Below, piece after piece: positions 13,860-26,530 of a stretch of DNA of 64,000 bases (position 1 is the first letter of the stretch; each line of letters begins with the position of its first letter). A model generated the notes under the pieces. That model was not told the origin of the DNA. It saw only the letters and a list, made by a program, of their open reading frames with translations, and searched no databases. The stretch is from Brasenia schreberi (taxonomy: Eukaryota > Streptophyta > Magnoliopsida > Nymphaeales > Cabombaceae). The position numbers were made by a program, and so were the translations under genes. Where the stretch lies: positions 10,068,001-10,132,000 of the forward strand of contig JAYKKT010000055.1 of NCBI GenBank assembly GCA_036023115.1, written 5' to 3'.

Positions 13860-15240
13860 TAGGTTTTTCAAAAAGGTGCATGATAGGGTCAGGTTTATCC
13901 AAATTTCATGATCTAGGAAATAATATCTAAACTTTTGCCAAGCTCATACCAAGGCCAAACACATTTTCTCCATGACTTGATAATTTCTTTCATATGCCAA
14001 TAGAGTTTTTGAAATATAGTAAATAGCATACTCCTTAAGACTATCATCCTCATATTGAGCAAGTAAAGCACCCAATGCATTCATATGAATAGCAAGATAC
14101 AAAAGCAAAGGTTTTCCCGACTTTAGAGGTTTTAAATTGGAGGATTTGCCAAAAAAGTTTTCAACCTTTCAAAAGTTTTTTGGCAATGAGAATCCCAATC
14201 AAATTTAACCCCTTTTCGCAAAAGTCTATTGAAAGGTTCACATTTTGTTGCTAAGCTGGAGATGAATCTCCTAATCGCTTGGAGTCGACCTTGAAGGCTA
14301 CAAACCTAGGTTAATTTAGACGGTGGAGGCATGTCTATGATGGCTCGATACTTATGAGGGGTCAACCTCTATGCCCCTTTAGCTAACCATGAACCCTAAA
14401 AGTTTTCTCGATTCCACTCCAAATACACATTTTTGAGGGTTTAATTTCACCTTATAAATCCTAAGTCTTTCGAAATTTTTTTGCAAAGATTTTATGTGTG
14501 TGCATCGGATTCTTAATTTCACCAAAATATCATCCACATATACTTCGAAGAGCTCATGGATTTGATCATAGAAAATGGTAGTCATAGCTCTTTGGTATGT
14601 GGCACCAATATTTTTCAAACTAAAAGGCATAACTATATAACAGTATGTGTCCATGGTGTAGTAAAAGCAGTTTTAGCTTAATCTTTTCAGCTAACTTGAT
14701 ATGATTATAAAACAATAGTCATCCATGAAAGAAAACATTTCATAATTTGCAGTATTATCTACTATCAAATCAATACATGAAAGTGGAAAATTATCTTTTG
14801 GTGTGGCTATGTTCAAGTTTCTAAAATCAATGAAAATACGAATTTTTTCATTGGATTTTCTAACAACCGCAATATTTGAAAGTCATTCTGAATAAACAAT
14901 AGGTTTTATAAATACAACTTTTAAAAGATCTTCTAAACCCTCTTTTACTTGGGAGTGAACATCGGTATGGATTTTCCTAAGCTTTTGTCTCACTGGTTTT
15001 GCTTGGTTCTAGAGGCAAATGATGTTCTACAATCCTAGGGTCTAAATCGGGCATGTCTTCGTAGGTCCATGCAAACACATCTACATACGATTTCAAGAAT
15101 GCAATGAATGATGCCTTTTCATGCAAATGGAAATAAGTACCTATTTTGACATACTTTGGATTAGACTTACTCCCTAAATTGACCTCTAGGAAATCCCCTC
15201 ATACTGAATTTGAAGGTTTTTCTAAGTCAAGGATTTTATG
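13860..15240 (-). pseudogene. Reverse transcriptase and RNase H, gypsy element 1
   Basis: The clearest piece, 14379-14654, contains the palm motif VYVDDILVKL preceded by VMPFSLKN and AMTTIF, as in Ty3/gypsy RT. Upstream RT sequence at 14700-15200 is readable in broken frames (KDNFPLS, VRKSNEKIR). The connected RNase H is at about 13930-14230 (ALGALLAQYEDDS). The catalytic YVDD is present, but stops and shifts before and after it make the copy defective. Element 2 at 61.1-62.5 kb is collinear. Confidence 0.75.
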
Positions 15241-15794
15241 AAATTCAGGAAGCTCGGAGGCTTGATCATCCTCATGGATGAGGGGCTCTTCCTCCTTTCA
15301 TTGATCACTCTCAAGTGTCTTGCTTTCTACGGAAGTGATGGCTTATGCACAAGAGATTTATTTACATGAGCTTGAGCCAATTTGGGTTTGAGAATATACG
15401 TGGATTTTGTCAAAGCCAATTCTTGGGTTTATACAAGATTTTAAAACCCAAAATTTTTGGCTTTTTCATTTTTTTTGGCTTTTTCAAAACAAATGATAAA
15501 AGGAAAAACATACAAGACTTTCTTTTTGGGATTTTTAAATTTTTCAAATTTTTTAATTTTTCTTATATTTTGAGAGTTTTCTAGATTTTTTTGGCTTTTC
15601 CAAATATATACTTTTTAATTTTTTTTTAAAAAGGGGTCTTCCATCAAGCCTACAAAGAAAACACCATGAGTTAGACTCCAAAAAAAATGTCTAGGCCATA
15701 GATTTCGGTTTTAGTTGGCTCTAGGACACCCTTTACCTAAGTGGTCTTAGGTGGTGGCTCAGGGGATATGGATGGGTTTATACCCTAAGCTATG

Positions 15795-16133
15795 TTAACC
15801 CAGGTTAGGTAAGGGTAGGATGAGTTCCAATCTACCTTGGTTCTTGGCTCCTAGACCCTGGTTTGGCACATATCCTAGGTTCAATAACATATTCCAAGGC
15901 TTTGTAAGTTTGAAAAAATGTTGATAAAGAGGGTGGCCTTGGAATAATGTATCGTCCATGACATGGTTATACACTCGAATGTTTTTGGGTGTGCATAGGA
16001 GGTGCACAACTTTGGGAGGGTAAGACTTGGGTTCCCCTAGGATAAACACGATAGTAGGGGTAGAAGGCTTGGACGATTTTTGTTTTCCTAAGAAGTGGAT
16101 GATTTTGGGAATGGGAGGTTCGGAGATGGACAA
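15795..16133 (-). pseudogene. Linker ORF upstream of RT with a G-patch-like motif
   Basis: This 112-residue open piece is proline-rich and ends with LGYVPNQGLGAKNQGRLEL, which resembles the glycine-rich G-patch found near protease or RT in some plant Ty3/gypsy polyproteins. A histidine-rich VYNHVMDDTLFQGHPLYQ segment precedes it. The collinear stretch in element 2 is at 63150-63716. It is cut on its N-terminal side by a + strand LTR fragment. Confidence 0.5.
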
Positions 16134-16139
16134 TCTAGG

Positions 16140-17240
16140 GGATTGGGTTCTTCAATGACCCTTTCCTTGCTACACAATGGGTTATTTGATAGACAAGGGA
16201 AATTTTGTATTCCCTTGCAACCACAAACCTCTAAACTTTAGTTGCGTCCAGGTTCAAATCGGGCATCCCATGAAAAGCCCAAAATCGATCCAAGAAAGGC
16301 CCTAGAGCCCCCCTTGAAAACTATAAATAGGGGGCTTAGGGTGGTGATTTGAGAGGAGGAAATCAATGAGAATTCCTTAAACTAGAGAAGGAAAGAGAGA
16401 GGGAGAGAAAGAGAGAAGAGAGCCTCCCCTTCCTAAGGAGCCGGCCACCAAGAGGTGCCACCGGCCACCACTCTTCCCTTCTCCTTTTCCATTACTTTCT
16501 TGTTCCTTTCAATTCAATTCAAAGGGGTTGTAATTAAGGAGCTTATGTTTTCATTCTTGATGTAATATCTGAGGGGTTATGGTAGCCAATTTTTTTCATG
16601 CTTGTGAGTGCCTTCTATGTGTTTGATTCATAGTTCCTTCTACCCTAATATACATTGTAAGATCTTATATCTCCTAATTATCTCTATTCTTATGATATAA
16701 TGACAATTTCATTGATTATTTCATTTCCTCATACTTTAATTGCTATGGATGACATTTTAATTCGGTCGAATGCATTCATGTATTTTCTAGAAAGTGATAG
16801 AAGTTGGGTTAAAGTCACATAACTTTGCCGCAGTGATCCAATTTGAATGAAAAAGGTCCCATTGGAAGAGGACATTCATAGATTTTCAATGAGACTAATT
16901 TCATAAAAATCCAAGTTCATTGCGGAGATACAGTTGCATCTTTAAGCCTTTGTGTTTCAGTCACAGATCTCTTCTGAATGCCAAAGTAAGGGATATTTTT
17001 AGATTTAATTCTACATATCTAGAATACATCAAATCAAAATAAAAATAGTTTGGAAATCTTCACATCCTCTCTACTTCGTATAAAATTTTGAGGATTTTTG
17101 GAGATTCATAGACTGTCAAAAATATTAGAAAAATAAGTCTTTGAAAACATAACGAGTTTTTGTTTTTCAGAGTGAGAGTTGTTTTTAAGTGAACCCAAAT
17201 GATACCCAATAAGTTCATTATGATTTCTAGACACATTGTC
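16140..17240 (+). mobile_element. Ty3/gypsy LTR fragment in + orientation inside element 1
   Basis: A TATAAATA at 16322-16329 is followed by GA-rich leader sequence, then by the reverse complement of the right LTR. The stretch at 16560-16680 matches 23400-23530 reversed, and 17140-17230 matches 21640-21720 reversed. The opposite orientation to the host element and the truncation before the LTR end (near 17240) suggest a nested solo or broken LTR. Boundaries are approximate. Confidence 0.5.
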
Positions 17241-18379
17241 CATGTCAAACATGAGTGAATAGTGAAACTCATCACCCTCACAATCAATAAATTAATCTTT
17301 CACCTCATCTACGAACCATTCAACGAATACATCATCCAATACATTATAATAACTTTCACTCTTTTTAGTCATCATATGATAAGTATTTTGATGAGTCATT
17401 GTCTTCTTTAAATCACTTCTATCATAAGTACATTCAGTCAATTTGTTTGTCATTCTATAATATATACATGGATATTAGAGACCACTACTCAATTAAAGAG
17501 GATGCAGTACAAACGTGTCTCCCTTCATGATAAGATGCACTTATAAATACCCACAAATTTTCTCAAAAGATCTGATCTTTTCAAAATTTGGTATTTTCAA
17601 GAAAAACTGTGATTGTGGGTCTTTTAGGGACCACTATTTCAAATGATTGCCTTCAAAGGAAGAATGATTTCAAACAAATTTTCAATAAAACAAATGAAAA
17701 TGAGACATTAGGAACCAAACCCATAAAATGTTTGTAAAATGTCAAATTTACAAAAATCTTCGAAACTCAAAACGAAATCAAATCCAAAACCATACTTCAA
17801 AAACTCGACCGATCGAAAATAGTCTTACTCTAGGACCCTAGACACAAGGGTTAAATAGGTTCGAGACCCTACACCCATTGAAAGGGTTAAAGTGGTTTGA
17901 CACCCTATACCTAATAAAGGATTAAAGTGGTCAAAACGGTAGACTAACTTATGGAGCAAAAGCAGGTTACCCATGTAAACAAACACTAGAATGGAATTCA
18001 GTTGTTTTTCAAAATAAATATTTAAAGATTTTGTTAAAACTCAATATTTTCAAATATATCTCAAATGAAATGGTCTTAAATAATAAAAAAAAATTATTTG
18101 AAACCGTAAATCTTAACTGAAAAGAGAATCAAGTAAAATAGAATTCTTGAAGGCTAAGATGAAAGCAAGAGAGCCTGAAAGAAATGGAGGTTCTCCAACA
18201 ACAAGATCGACTCATGATCAAGCCCAATCCAACTCAAGTCAAATTGGGTGACACATGGAACTATCCCACACCACAACACAACTTAGTTATCCATGAGATT
18301 TTAAGGCACTTGTGGAAGGTTGAAGGGATGACTCAGAGAGAGTGTATCCAAGGCTTCTCTAGCAATAAGTTGTAGTGGG
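17241..18379. other. Retrotransposon-derived, no coding region recognised
   Basis: The stretch lies between the + strand LTR fragment and the protease region. A part near 17515-17550 resembles 7565-7600, outside the left LTR. This suggests leader sequence of a nested element. The + frame at 18184-18375 has no recognisable domain. Confidence 0.35.
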
Positions 18380-18900
18380 GGTTTATGTCTAAGACATAAA
18401 ACAACCCTACGTATGCTATTGGGCCAACTTCCATGGGTAACTCAGTATGGGGTGGGATGAGTTGCCATCATATCATGTGATGACAACTGGACTTGGTTCA
18501 AGCCTGGATATGGGTACTCCAATTTGAAAGACCATATGGAGAGGAATGATATTTAGACCTCCTCCCCCATCAACCAAGCACTTTTTGAGAGTGTGGTGAT
18601 TCAATACCACCTCTATATGCAAAGCTTGGTTATGGGTTGTGATGGGTCTTTTTAACTCATCCTTGGTGAATACAATTAGGGCCTTGGCAAAGATGGGGGA
18701 GATCAAGAATGATAGAGATTCGGGAGTTATGGTGGTGTTAATCTTGCCTTTTTCTAAAATTCTCTTTAAGACTTATCTATGTTTAGATGATGTTTGTATC
18801 AACTCTAAAATAGACATATTTATGGGAAGTTTGGAAAGATGTAGTTCTAAATCATATGGGGTTAACACAACACTTTTACTCTTGTCAATTCCATGAAATG
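18380..18900 (-). pseudogene. Aspartic protease region, gypsy element 1
   Basis: The open piece 18473-18706 contains CLVDGGGGLNIIPL, which matches the active-site region of Tat-type retropepsins (commonly VDNGSxLNxxPL). The usual D-S/T-G triad is here DGG, so activity is doubtful. Sequence to the left is the C-terminal part in broken frames. In family members this enzyme processes the Gag-Pol polyprotein. Confidence 0.6.
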
Positions 18901-19287
18901 CATTAAGGATGCATGCTTTTAGGGGTCGGGTAAAATGACTACCTCCTTGCTAGCTTGTTTAGCTAAGTGTAGGGGTTGCTAGATCCTTTCAGACCTAATC
19001 ACCTCTCTAACACTCTCCTTAGGGTTCGATTCTAACTTAGCTCTAATTTGATGCATTGGAGCACCTCAAATTTCTATAAAAGCTCTAGCCGAGAACAGGA
19101 CTCTAAGCGTTCCTCGGATCACTACTTACTTATCTTTTTTTATTATGAGAGAGAGTGGTGTGTGGTAAATAGTGTGAACCATATGTAATGCATGATCAAT
19201 CTCACATGTTTAAATTGGAGGAAGACATACCTCTTTGTTCTTCCCACTTATGATTGCATGATTTGGGAAGGGTTCTTTGAAAATTGC

Positions 19288-20520
19288 TTAAGGGGGCTTC
19301 GGTTCCTCCGACATGTGGAGTCTTTCATACTCTACCAAGTCTTCAATTTTATTCTTTAAAGAGAAACATTTATTTGTATTATGACCCTTGAGCCTATGAT
19401 ACTTGCAAAAATTGTCTAAAAACTTCCCATTAGGGGGTGCCCCTTCGGGAATCACTGTAAGACTCACCATACCTTGTGCCAATAGGATATCTAGGACTTC
19501 TGTGAGTAGTTGTCCTAGATTCGTGTATTGCTTTTTCTCAAACTTTTTTTATTTTTTTGGTTTTTTGCAAAAGACTTTTGTCTCTAGGACAGAGGGTTCG
19601 GACGAACTCAGCTTTACTCGGACATTGGCTACCTTTTGAGTTTTCACTCCTCCGTCTGTTGTATGTGCCATATGCCCCAGGTTTTTCAAACTTGGTTTTA
19701 AGAAAGTTCTTCTCTTTCCACGGATCCTCATAAACTACTTTTTTTAAATTGGCTTCAAAGAGGAAAGTATTTTTGTCAGTTTTTGAAAAGTACTGATCTC
19801 ATAGAGGGAAGGAGTACTTTTAAATCTATTTTGAAATTTTTAAGGATGATCATTACTACACATCCTTGAGAGATAGGCTCCTTGACCTAGCCCAAGAGTT
19901 ACCTACATCTAGCGATGAATGCGTGTTTATCCTCGTTAGGAGATTGTTTGTATCATTCAAAATATTGAGAGTAGGTGTGACTTTCATAATATGGGAAAAT
20001 CTTTGTATAAAATAATTCACCAAGTCCTCGAAGTTAGTGAATTGGCTTAAGTCGTAGGAAGTCAACCATTTTGATGCATTCTCCTTTAAAGAATGGGAAA
20101 ACCAATAGATCCACTTCAAGGAATTCCTCTTTTTCTTATAGGCCCTCCTAAAAAAGAGTCGGAGATGAGATCAAGGATTCCCATTTCTATGACACCGATG
20201 AAAAATTGGTATTTCATCATCACTAACCGTTTGGTAATCAGAAGAGAGAAAATCGGATAGTGAGTATACTCTTTTCTCTTTTGATTGACCTTTTAATAAC
20301 TATTGAAGTCCCTCCTATCCTTGATAGTGAAGAATTTGGGTATTGGTTCCTCATCTTCAAATTTGGAGGTCATCTTGGGTTTTCAAGAATGATGAGATCT
20401 CCTATGGACCCTCAGTTGTTTGTCATGAGAAGAGGAAGATTCCACCGCATCGACCTCTTTGTTCAATGCGGCGATTTCTCGCTCGATCCTTAACTCCTTT
20501 AATTCCCTTTTGATGAAAGC
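19288..20520 (-). pseudogene. Gag region, gypsy element 1
   Basis: The piece 19856-20119 (NASKWLTSYDLSQFTNFEDL) looks like the retrotransposon Gag capsid domain. The piece 19288-19482 has the zinc-knuckle-like CKYHRLKGHNTNKCF. The same knuckle, better preserved, occurs at 25224-25874. Gag forms the virus-like particle that packages element RNA. Frameshifts separate the parts. Confidence 0.7.
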
Positions 20521-20744
20521 GATCCTATCTTCTCGACTTTTTAAATAATCTTTTGAAACTCATTTTGAAAAATTACTTGTAGAGTACGAGGCTCGACTTG
20601 ACACCTTGTAAGAATCCTTTGAACTTGATATTATTTGAGGTTTGGAAAATCAACCTAAACAAAAGAGTTAAAGAAGAGAAATTGAGAATCACGATTTTGA
20701 AAGTTGGAATTGTTTTGGAAAACAAGACCAGATGAAACAATTTT

Positions 20745-20785
20745 CAATGATTCAAGTTCCACCGGGCATGCCAAATCTTTAACTG
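20745..20785 (-). other. Putative primer binding site
   Basis: Directly beside the right LTR the minus strand reads TTTGGCATGCCCGGTGG, which resembles the tRNA-complementary site of several plant Ty3/gypsy elements. Its position just after the inner LTR edge is as expected. The tRNA was not identified. Confidence 0.4.
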
Positions 20786-23700
20786 TGAATTTTGTTTCAA
20801 AGTTTATATATAAACTTGAAACTAAATTCGCAAACTACGAGTATGCGAGTGTACCAGCTAATTTACTAAAATCCACATAAAATTAGTCACTTTCGAAAGC
20901 TATACTCATCTTTCCAATGAGACTATTTTCAATCAAGTTGGATCACTGCAAACAAAGTTATATGACTTTAACCCAACCTCTATTACTGAATGTGTAGGGT
21001 TTACAGACTTTGTTCCATTTTTATTCGGTTTTGCCCAATTATTCACAACCTTAAATGATCATAAAATTCTTGTAAATTTTATAGATAGTGGGACTGTGTG
21101 TAGATTGGGTGTACCAAATTTCATCACATTCGGATTACAAAGTAAGGAAAGAAAAATCAACAATCAAACATATGCACGATGCAAAAAAAAGTGTTTTCAC
21201 TTTCTAGAAAATACATGAATGCATCCGACCAAATTAAAATGTCATCTACATCAATTAAAGTATGAGGAAATAAAATTATCATTATATCATAAGCATAAAG
21301 GGGATTAGGGGATATAAGATCTTACAATGTATATTAGGGTAAGAGGCTCTATGAATCAAATATACAAAAGACACCCACATGCATGAAAGAAATTGGCTAG
21401 CATAACCCCTCAAATATCTTTATATCAATTTAAATGTCATCCACATATCATAAGCATGAAAGAAATTGGCCAGCAAAGTGTGATTTCTAACTTCTAAGCG
21501 AATGTGAGTAAGTGAACTCTTTTTACCGTAGAACTTCTTTAACTCATGACCAAGGATCAATCTAAGTACTTGAAAATCGTTTGAGATCCTGTATATTTTG
21601 AAATTCAAATTTCCATTCAAGTAAACTTACAAAAATCATGAACTCACTTCTTGACTCAAAAACAACTCTAACTCTGAAAAACAAAAACTGGTTCTTTTTT
21701 TAAAGACTTATTTTTCTAATTTTGTTGATAGTCTATGAATTTCCAAAAATCCTCAAAATTTTATACAAAGCAGATCAGGTTGAGATTCTTAAACTATTTT
21801 TATTTTGATTTGATGTGATGTTGATGTTTGAAATTAAATCTGAAAATGTCCCATACTCTAGTATTCAGAACAGATCTATGACCAAAACACAAAGGCTTAA
21901 AGAAGCAACTTTATCTCAACATTGAGATCTTAGATTTTTATAAAATTAATCTCTTTGAAAAGTTATACTCATCTTTCTGATGAGACCATTTTTAATCAAA
22001 TTGGATCACTGTAGACAAAGTTATATGACTTTAACCCAACCTCTATTATTGGATGTGTAGGGTTTATTCCATTTTTATTCGTTTTTGCCAAATTTTATTC
22101 ACAGCCTTCAATGATCTTAAAATTCTTGCAAATTTTATAGATAGTGGGACTGTGTGTGTAAATTGAGTGTACCAAATTTCATCACATTCAGATTGCAAAG
22201 TAAGAAAAAAATCAACAATCAAATATATGCAAAATGCAAAAGACAGAGTTTTCACTTTCTAGAAAATACATGAATTAAATTGTCATCCACATCAATTGAA
22301 GTATGAAGAAATGAAATTATCATTATATCATAAACATAGAGGGGATTAGGGGATATAAGATCTTATAATGTATATTAGGGTAGAAGGAACTATGAATTAA
22401 ATGCATAGAAGACACCACAAGCATGAAAGAAATTGACCAGTATAACCCCTCAAATATCTTTATATCAATTAAAATGTCATCCACATATCATAAGCATGAA
22501 AAAAATTGGTCAGCAAAGTGTGATTTCTGACTTCTAAGCGAATGTGAGTAAGTGAACTCTTTTCACCATAGACCTTCATCAACTGATACTCAAGGGTCAA
22601 TCTAAGTACTTAAAATCGTTTGAGATCATATATATTTTAAAATTCAAATTTTCATTCAAGTAAACTTACAAAAATTGTGAACTCACTTCTTGACTCAAAA
22701 ACAACTCTAACTCTAAAAAACAGAATCTGGTTCTTTTTTAAAGACTTACTCTTTTAATTTTTTGATAGTCTATGAATTTCCAAAAATTCTCAAAATTTTA
22801 TGCAAAGTAGATCAAGTGGAGATTCTGAGACTATTTTTATTTTCATTTGATGTGTTGTTGATGTGTGAAATTAAATCTAAAAATGTCCCATACTCTAGCA
22901 TTTGAAACAGATCTACGACCAAAACACAAAGGCTTAAAGAAGTGACTTTATCTCAACATTGAGATCTTAGATTTTTCTAAAATTAGTCGCTTTGAAAAGC
23001 TATACTCATCTTTCCAATGAGACTATTTTCAATCAAATTGGATCACTATAGACAAAGTTATATGACTTTAACTCAACCTCTATTATTGGATGTGTAGGGT
23101 TTACAGACTTTGTTTCATTTTTATTTGGTTTTTTCATATTTTATTTACATCCTTAAATAATTCAAAAATTCTTACAAATTTTATAGATAGTGGCACTGTA
23201 TATGTAAATTGAGTGTACCAAATTTTATCGCATTCAGATTATAATGTAAGGAAAAAAATCAACAATCAGACATGCAAAATACAAAAAACAGAGTTTTCAC
23301 TTTCTAGAAAATAAATGAATGCATCCGACCGAATTAAAATATCATCCACAATAATTAAAATATGAGGAAATGAAATAATCAATGAAATTATCATTATATC
23401 ATAAGCATAGAGGAAATTAAGGGATATAAGATCTTACAATTTATATTAGGATAGAAGGAACTATAAGTCAAAATAATAGAAGGCACCCACAAGCATAAAA
23501 GAAATTGGCTAGTATAACCCCTCAAATATTACATCAAGAATGAAGACATAAACTCTTTAATTGTAACCCTTTTGAATTGAATTGAAAATAATGAAAAAGA
23601 AGAAGGAAAGAGTGGACTTGAACATGAAGCCTTAGAAGCTTGGTGGCCGGCTGCACCTCTTGGTAGCTGGCTCCTTGAGCCTTGGATTGGATTGATTCTT

Positions 23701-24385
23701 GATCCTTTGACATGGCTAGACGGTGACTCCCCTAGCATGGTGCATGGCGTGATTAGCTTGCCATTTACTTGATTCAATTTGGGCTTTGATTGACTTGAAT
23801 TAAGACCAAGTGCCTTCTTGATGCTTCATCCAACCATATCCCTTAGCCAGGACCTAGTTTAACACTTCTTTGGAATTGGGCCATTTGACTTGCACTTAAG
23901 GCTTGAATGAGATCTAGCCTAGATTTTAAATTGGACCAACCTTGCATGTTTGGCTTTGAATGCACCTCTTCTTGGACCAAATTTGATTTGTATTGGAGCT
24001 TTGAATTGGATTTTGCATTGATTAATTCCTTTCTTTGAGCTCGGTTAGAATCTTGATTTGCTTGGGACTAGGGTGAGCCTTATTTGTGTCGAGATTGATT
24101 TGGCCCTAGATTAACTCATTGATTTGGATATGCTTGCCCTTGATCTCATCCTTATCTTTAAACGGAAATTTCGTCTCCTGTTGATTCAGACTTCGCTCCA
24201 TTTTGGACGAACCTTTCTTTTCTTTTTGGATTTTGAATTTTAAATTTGGGGTTTCAAAAATATTTCCCAAAACATTTTGAAAAATGAGACTTGAAATCTT
24301 ATGAAATTCCAATAACATTTTCAAGTCCTGGGTTTTTAAAATGTGCCCTGGTTTATTTTGAAAATTATTTTTAGGGTATTTACCA
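20786..24385 (-). repeat. Right (5') LTR of gypsy element 1, expanded by internal tandem repeats
   Basis: The left edge TGAATTTTGTT matches 7683. About 1.05-kb units repeat inside: the same sequence, beginning gatcact, occurs at 20941, 22003 and 23041, and a 'cattatatcataagcat' landmark recurs at about 21278, 22325 and 23395. The last ~690 bp match the U3 end of the left LTR, but most U3 sequence is missing. The right edge is uncertain by a few bases. Confidence 0.6.
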
Positions 24386-25110
24386 TGGTTATATCTTTTT
24401 TGTATTTTGTAGTTGTAAGATGTCTTTCCTTGAGGTTATCGGGTTCACATCAATCTCCAAGAATTTCTCCATAGCCTTCGCTTTTATAATTGTGAAAAAC
24501 GAAGAGAATTGTGTTTGGGTGTTGAGGTATATTAGGCCATATAAAATTTTACATTTTATCTGTAATGACTATGATCTCACTTTAGTAAATGCCATTCACA
24601 TAATTTTTACAAATATGATACACTTTTTGTGTAGATAACATTAGTAAAAAATATTGAAGCATTTATTGTAAAGTTGACAAAGAGAAAAGAGATGGCGAGT
24701 GCGTTTGGTGTAACTTATAGGAAGGTCATCCATTCATTAGATAAAAGTAGTTAAAAGGAGGGAGTGAAGATAATATAATTAAACTAGAGAAAATTTTTCA
24801 TTCTACTCTATTATGTTAAATAGTAGTGGTTGGACCTACATAAGGAAAGAATTGCCTCGATATGGACAAATGGGTGATTCATTACAGTACTCCTATGACT
24901 AATAGATATGTGAATTTAGTCTTTAATGCATCTATAAATTCCACTATTCTTAAAATGTATAATGATTGTATATTTATATTTGCTAGGGTGGAAGGTGCAC
25001 ATAAGGTTGAAAGAGTTCTTTGGTAACTCAAGTGACAAATTTGACATAATTTGGAAATAATTACATTCGTCGATAGAGTTATAGATAACACTCAAAATAG
25101 CTATTCTACC
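24386..25110 (+). pseudogene. MULE transposase remnant
   Basis: The frame 24420-24638 reads LEVIGFTSISKNFSIAFAF, then NEENCVWVL and NDYDLTLVNAI. These match the MULE transposase core (consensus like 'LLEIVGVTS..TFSVAFAF', 'E.NFTWAL', 'TDRDLALMNAI'). The second catalytic Asp is in the NDYDL position. Frames downstream continue with a KERIASIWTNG-like stretch and TNR at about 24840-24905, then stop. This is a Mutator-superfamily or FAR1-like relic. No terminal inverted repeats were found, and it abuts the LTR on the left and a gag fragment on the right. Confidence 0.6.
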
Positions 25111-25223
25111 GCCATCAAATCAAATTGCTTATGATATTGAGTAAGCTATTAACTAGAGATTGCTTGTGATACACACTTTTCATCCATCGGCCTACTTGTG
25201 GTTCTCCATCTAGTCATTTTGGA

Positions 25224-25915
25224 TCACCTCCCCACACTTTGCCTAAAGCTCGCTCCTATGTTGGCTCTATTTTTGTGCTGTGGAGCACTTGGAATTTCTA
25301 AGACGGCTCTAGCCGGGGGCGGGACTTTAAGCGCTCCCCGGATCACTACTTGTGCGGCTTTTTTGTATATGATGAGAGAAGGTGGTGTGTGACAAGTAGT
25401 GAAGCCAGAATATGATGTATGCACTAAACCTTTTGAGGTTGAGAAAGCACATACCTCTTGTCCCTTCCCACTAGTACTTGCGTGATTGGGGAAGGGTTCT
25501 TTGAGCACAGCTTGGGTAGGCTCAAGTTCTTCAGTGACCTGGAGCCGGCTCTGCTCTATCAAGTTTTCAATTTTATTCAAAAGGGAAAAGCATTTGTTCG
25601 TATCATGGCCTTTGAGCCGATGATACTTGCAATACCTATTCAAAAACCTCCCTTTTGGCAGGGTCTCCTCGGGAATTTCTGGGAGTATCACCAAACCTTG
25701 GGTGAGTAGGAGGTCAAGGACCTCTGACACAAGTTGCCCTAGTGGGGTATACTCCCGTTTTTCAAAAGTTTTTTGAAATTTTTCGTTTTTTTGTTCGAGT
25801 TTCTTTGAAGTGCCCGTCGGGTTTGACTCCACTCGGACATTTGTAATCTTTTGGGGTTTTGCCCCTTTGTCCATCGTGGGTAGCCTGTAAGTTTCGGGTT
25901 TTATGCTAACTTTGA
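25224..25915 (-). pseudogene. Ty3/gypsy gag fragment (third element)
   Basis: An uninterrupted 216-residue piece (25224-25874) contains YCKYHRLKGHDTNKCFSL, the zinc-knuckle-like motif also seen at 19288-19482 in element 1. Around it are the PLGQLVSEVLDLL and PPSLIIYKKAAQVV-like stretches seen in degraded form in element 1 (19240-19560). Its GC content is clearly higher than its surroundings and it is better preserved than element 1, so it is probably a younger or different insertion. No LTR or pol is attached. Confidence 0.65.
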
Positions 25916-26530
25916 AAGTTGTGAAGTACTTATAAATTAATACTTATAATTAAAATATATAACTTATTAAATCTGAAAATTATAAGTTGAAAGATATATA
26001 ACAAGTAATAATAGTACACACTCTTACCTAAAGCAAAGAAGTATGTCCACTAAGTTGTTATGTTTATATCTGAGATGCCTTCTCTAACTGTTTATACAAA
26101 TATGCCAATGTAGTTGCACTCTACAAATAATTATCAACCCTCCAAATATCACATGCCAGCAAATTCACGAGCATTATTGCCACCCTATCTCTAGACTTAT
26201 CCTAATATAACATACACCTTACATGATACAACAAATAACATAGGATCTTATTTTTGTTACTTGCTCTCCTTGAAAAATTAGTTCAAAACACCTCAAACTT
26301 AACGACTCCGAACTTAATCTCACATACGATTTTATCGATGCTCATCCCAACATATCATTAAAGATATCTTTCTTGATTTCTAACCAATCATCTTATGTGA
26401 CAAAGTAACAAGTTGACCCTCTCCTAAAAGACTAAGTATCTCATGGAATCGTGAATTGGGAGTCATTTCACCCCATGGCATGTGGAAGTTATTTATATTT
26501 GGTTGCTAATGCTCGATAAAAGCAAAAATC
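25916..26530 (-). pseudogene. Plant mobile domain remnant
   Basis: Minus-strand sequence near 26050-26100 reads LAYLYKQLEKASQ, typical of plant mobile domain (MAIN-like) proteins. It is followed on the plus side by an AT-rich stretch that aligns with 1150-1350. The part at 26100-26300 continues in broken frames. It lies beside a MULE transposase relic; PMD genes are known to be captured by Mutator-like elements, but a link here is only inferred. Confidence 0.4.

Larger units (their letters stand above)
7683..24385 (-). mobile_element. Ty3/gypsy retrotransposon 1 (Tat-like), decayed composite
   Basis: Read on the minus strand the parts are in Ty3/gypsy order: LTR, primer binding site, gag, protease, linker, reverse transcriptase, RNase H, second RNase H, integrase, polypurine tract, LTR. 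The second, archaeal-type RNase H points to the Tat lineage (family knowledge). All coding parts carry stops and frameshifts, so it is not autonomous. The two LTRs differ greatly: the left is ~3.1 kb, while the right is ~3.6 kb, carries internal tandem repeats and lacks much of U3. I found no matching 5-bp flanks, so the ends may come from different insertions. An opposite-strand LTR fragment lies inside at about 16.14-17.24 kb. Confidence 0.75.
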
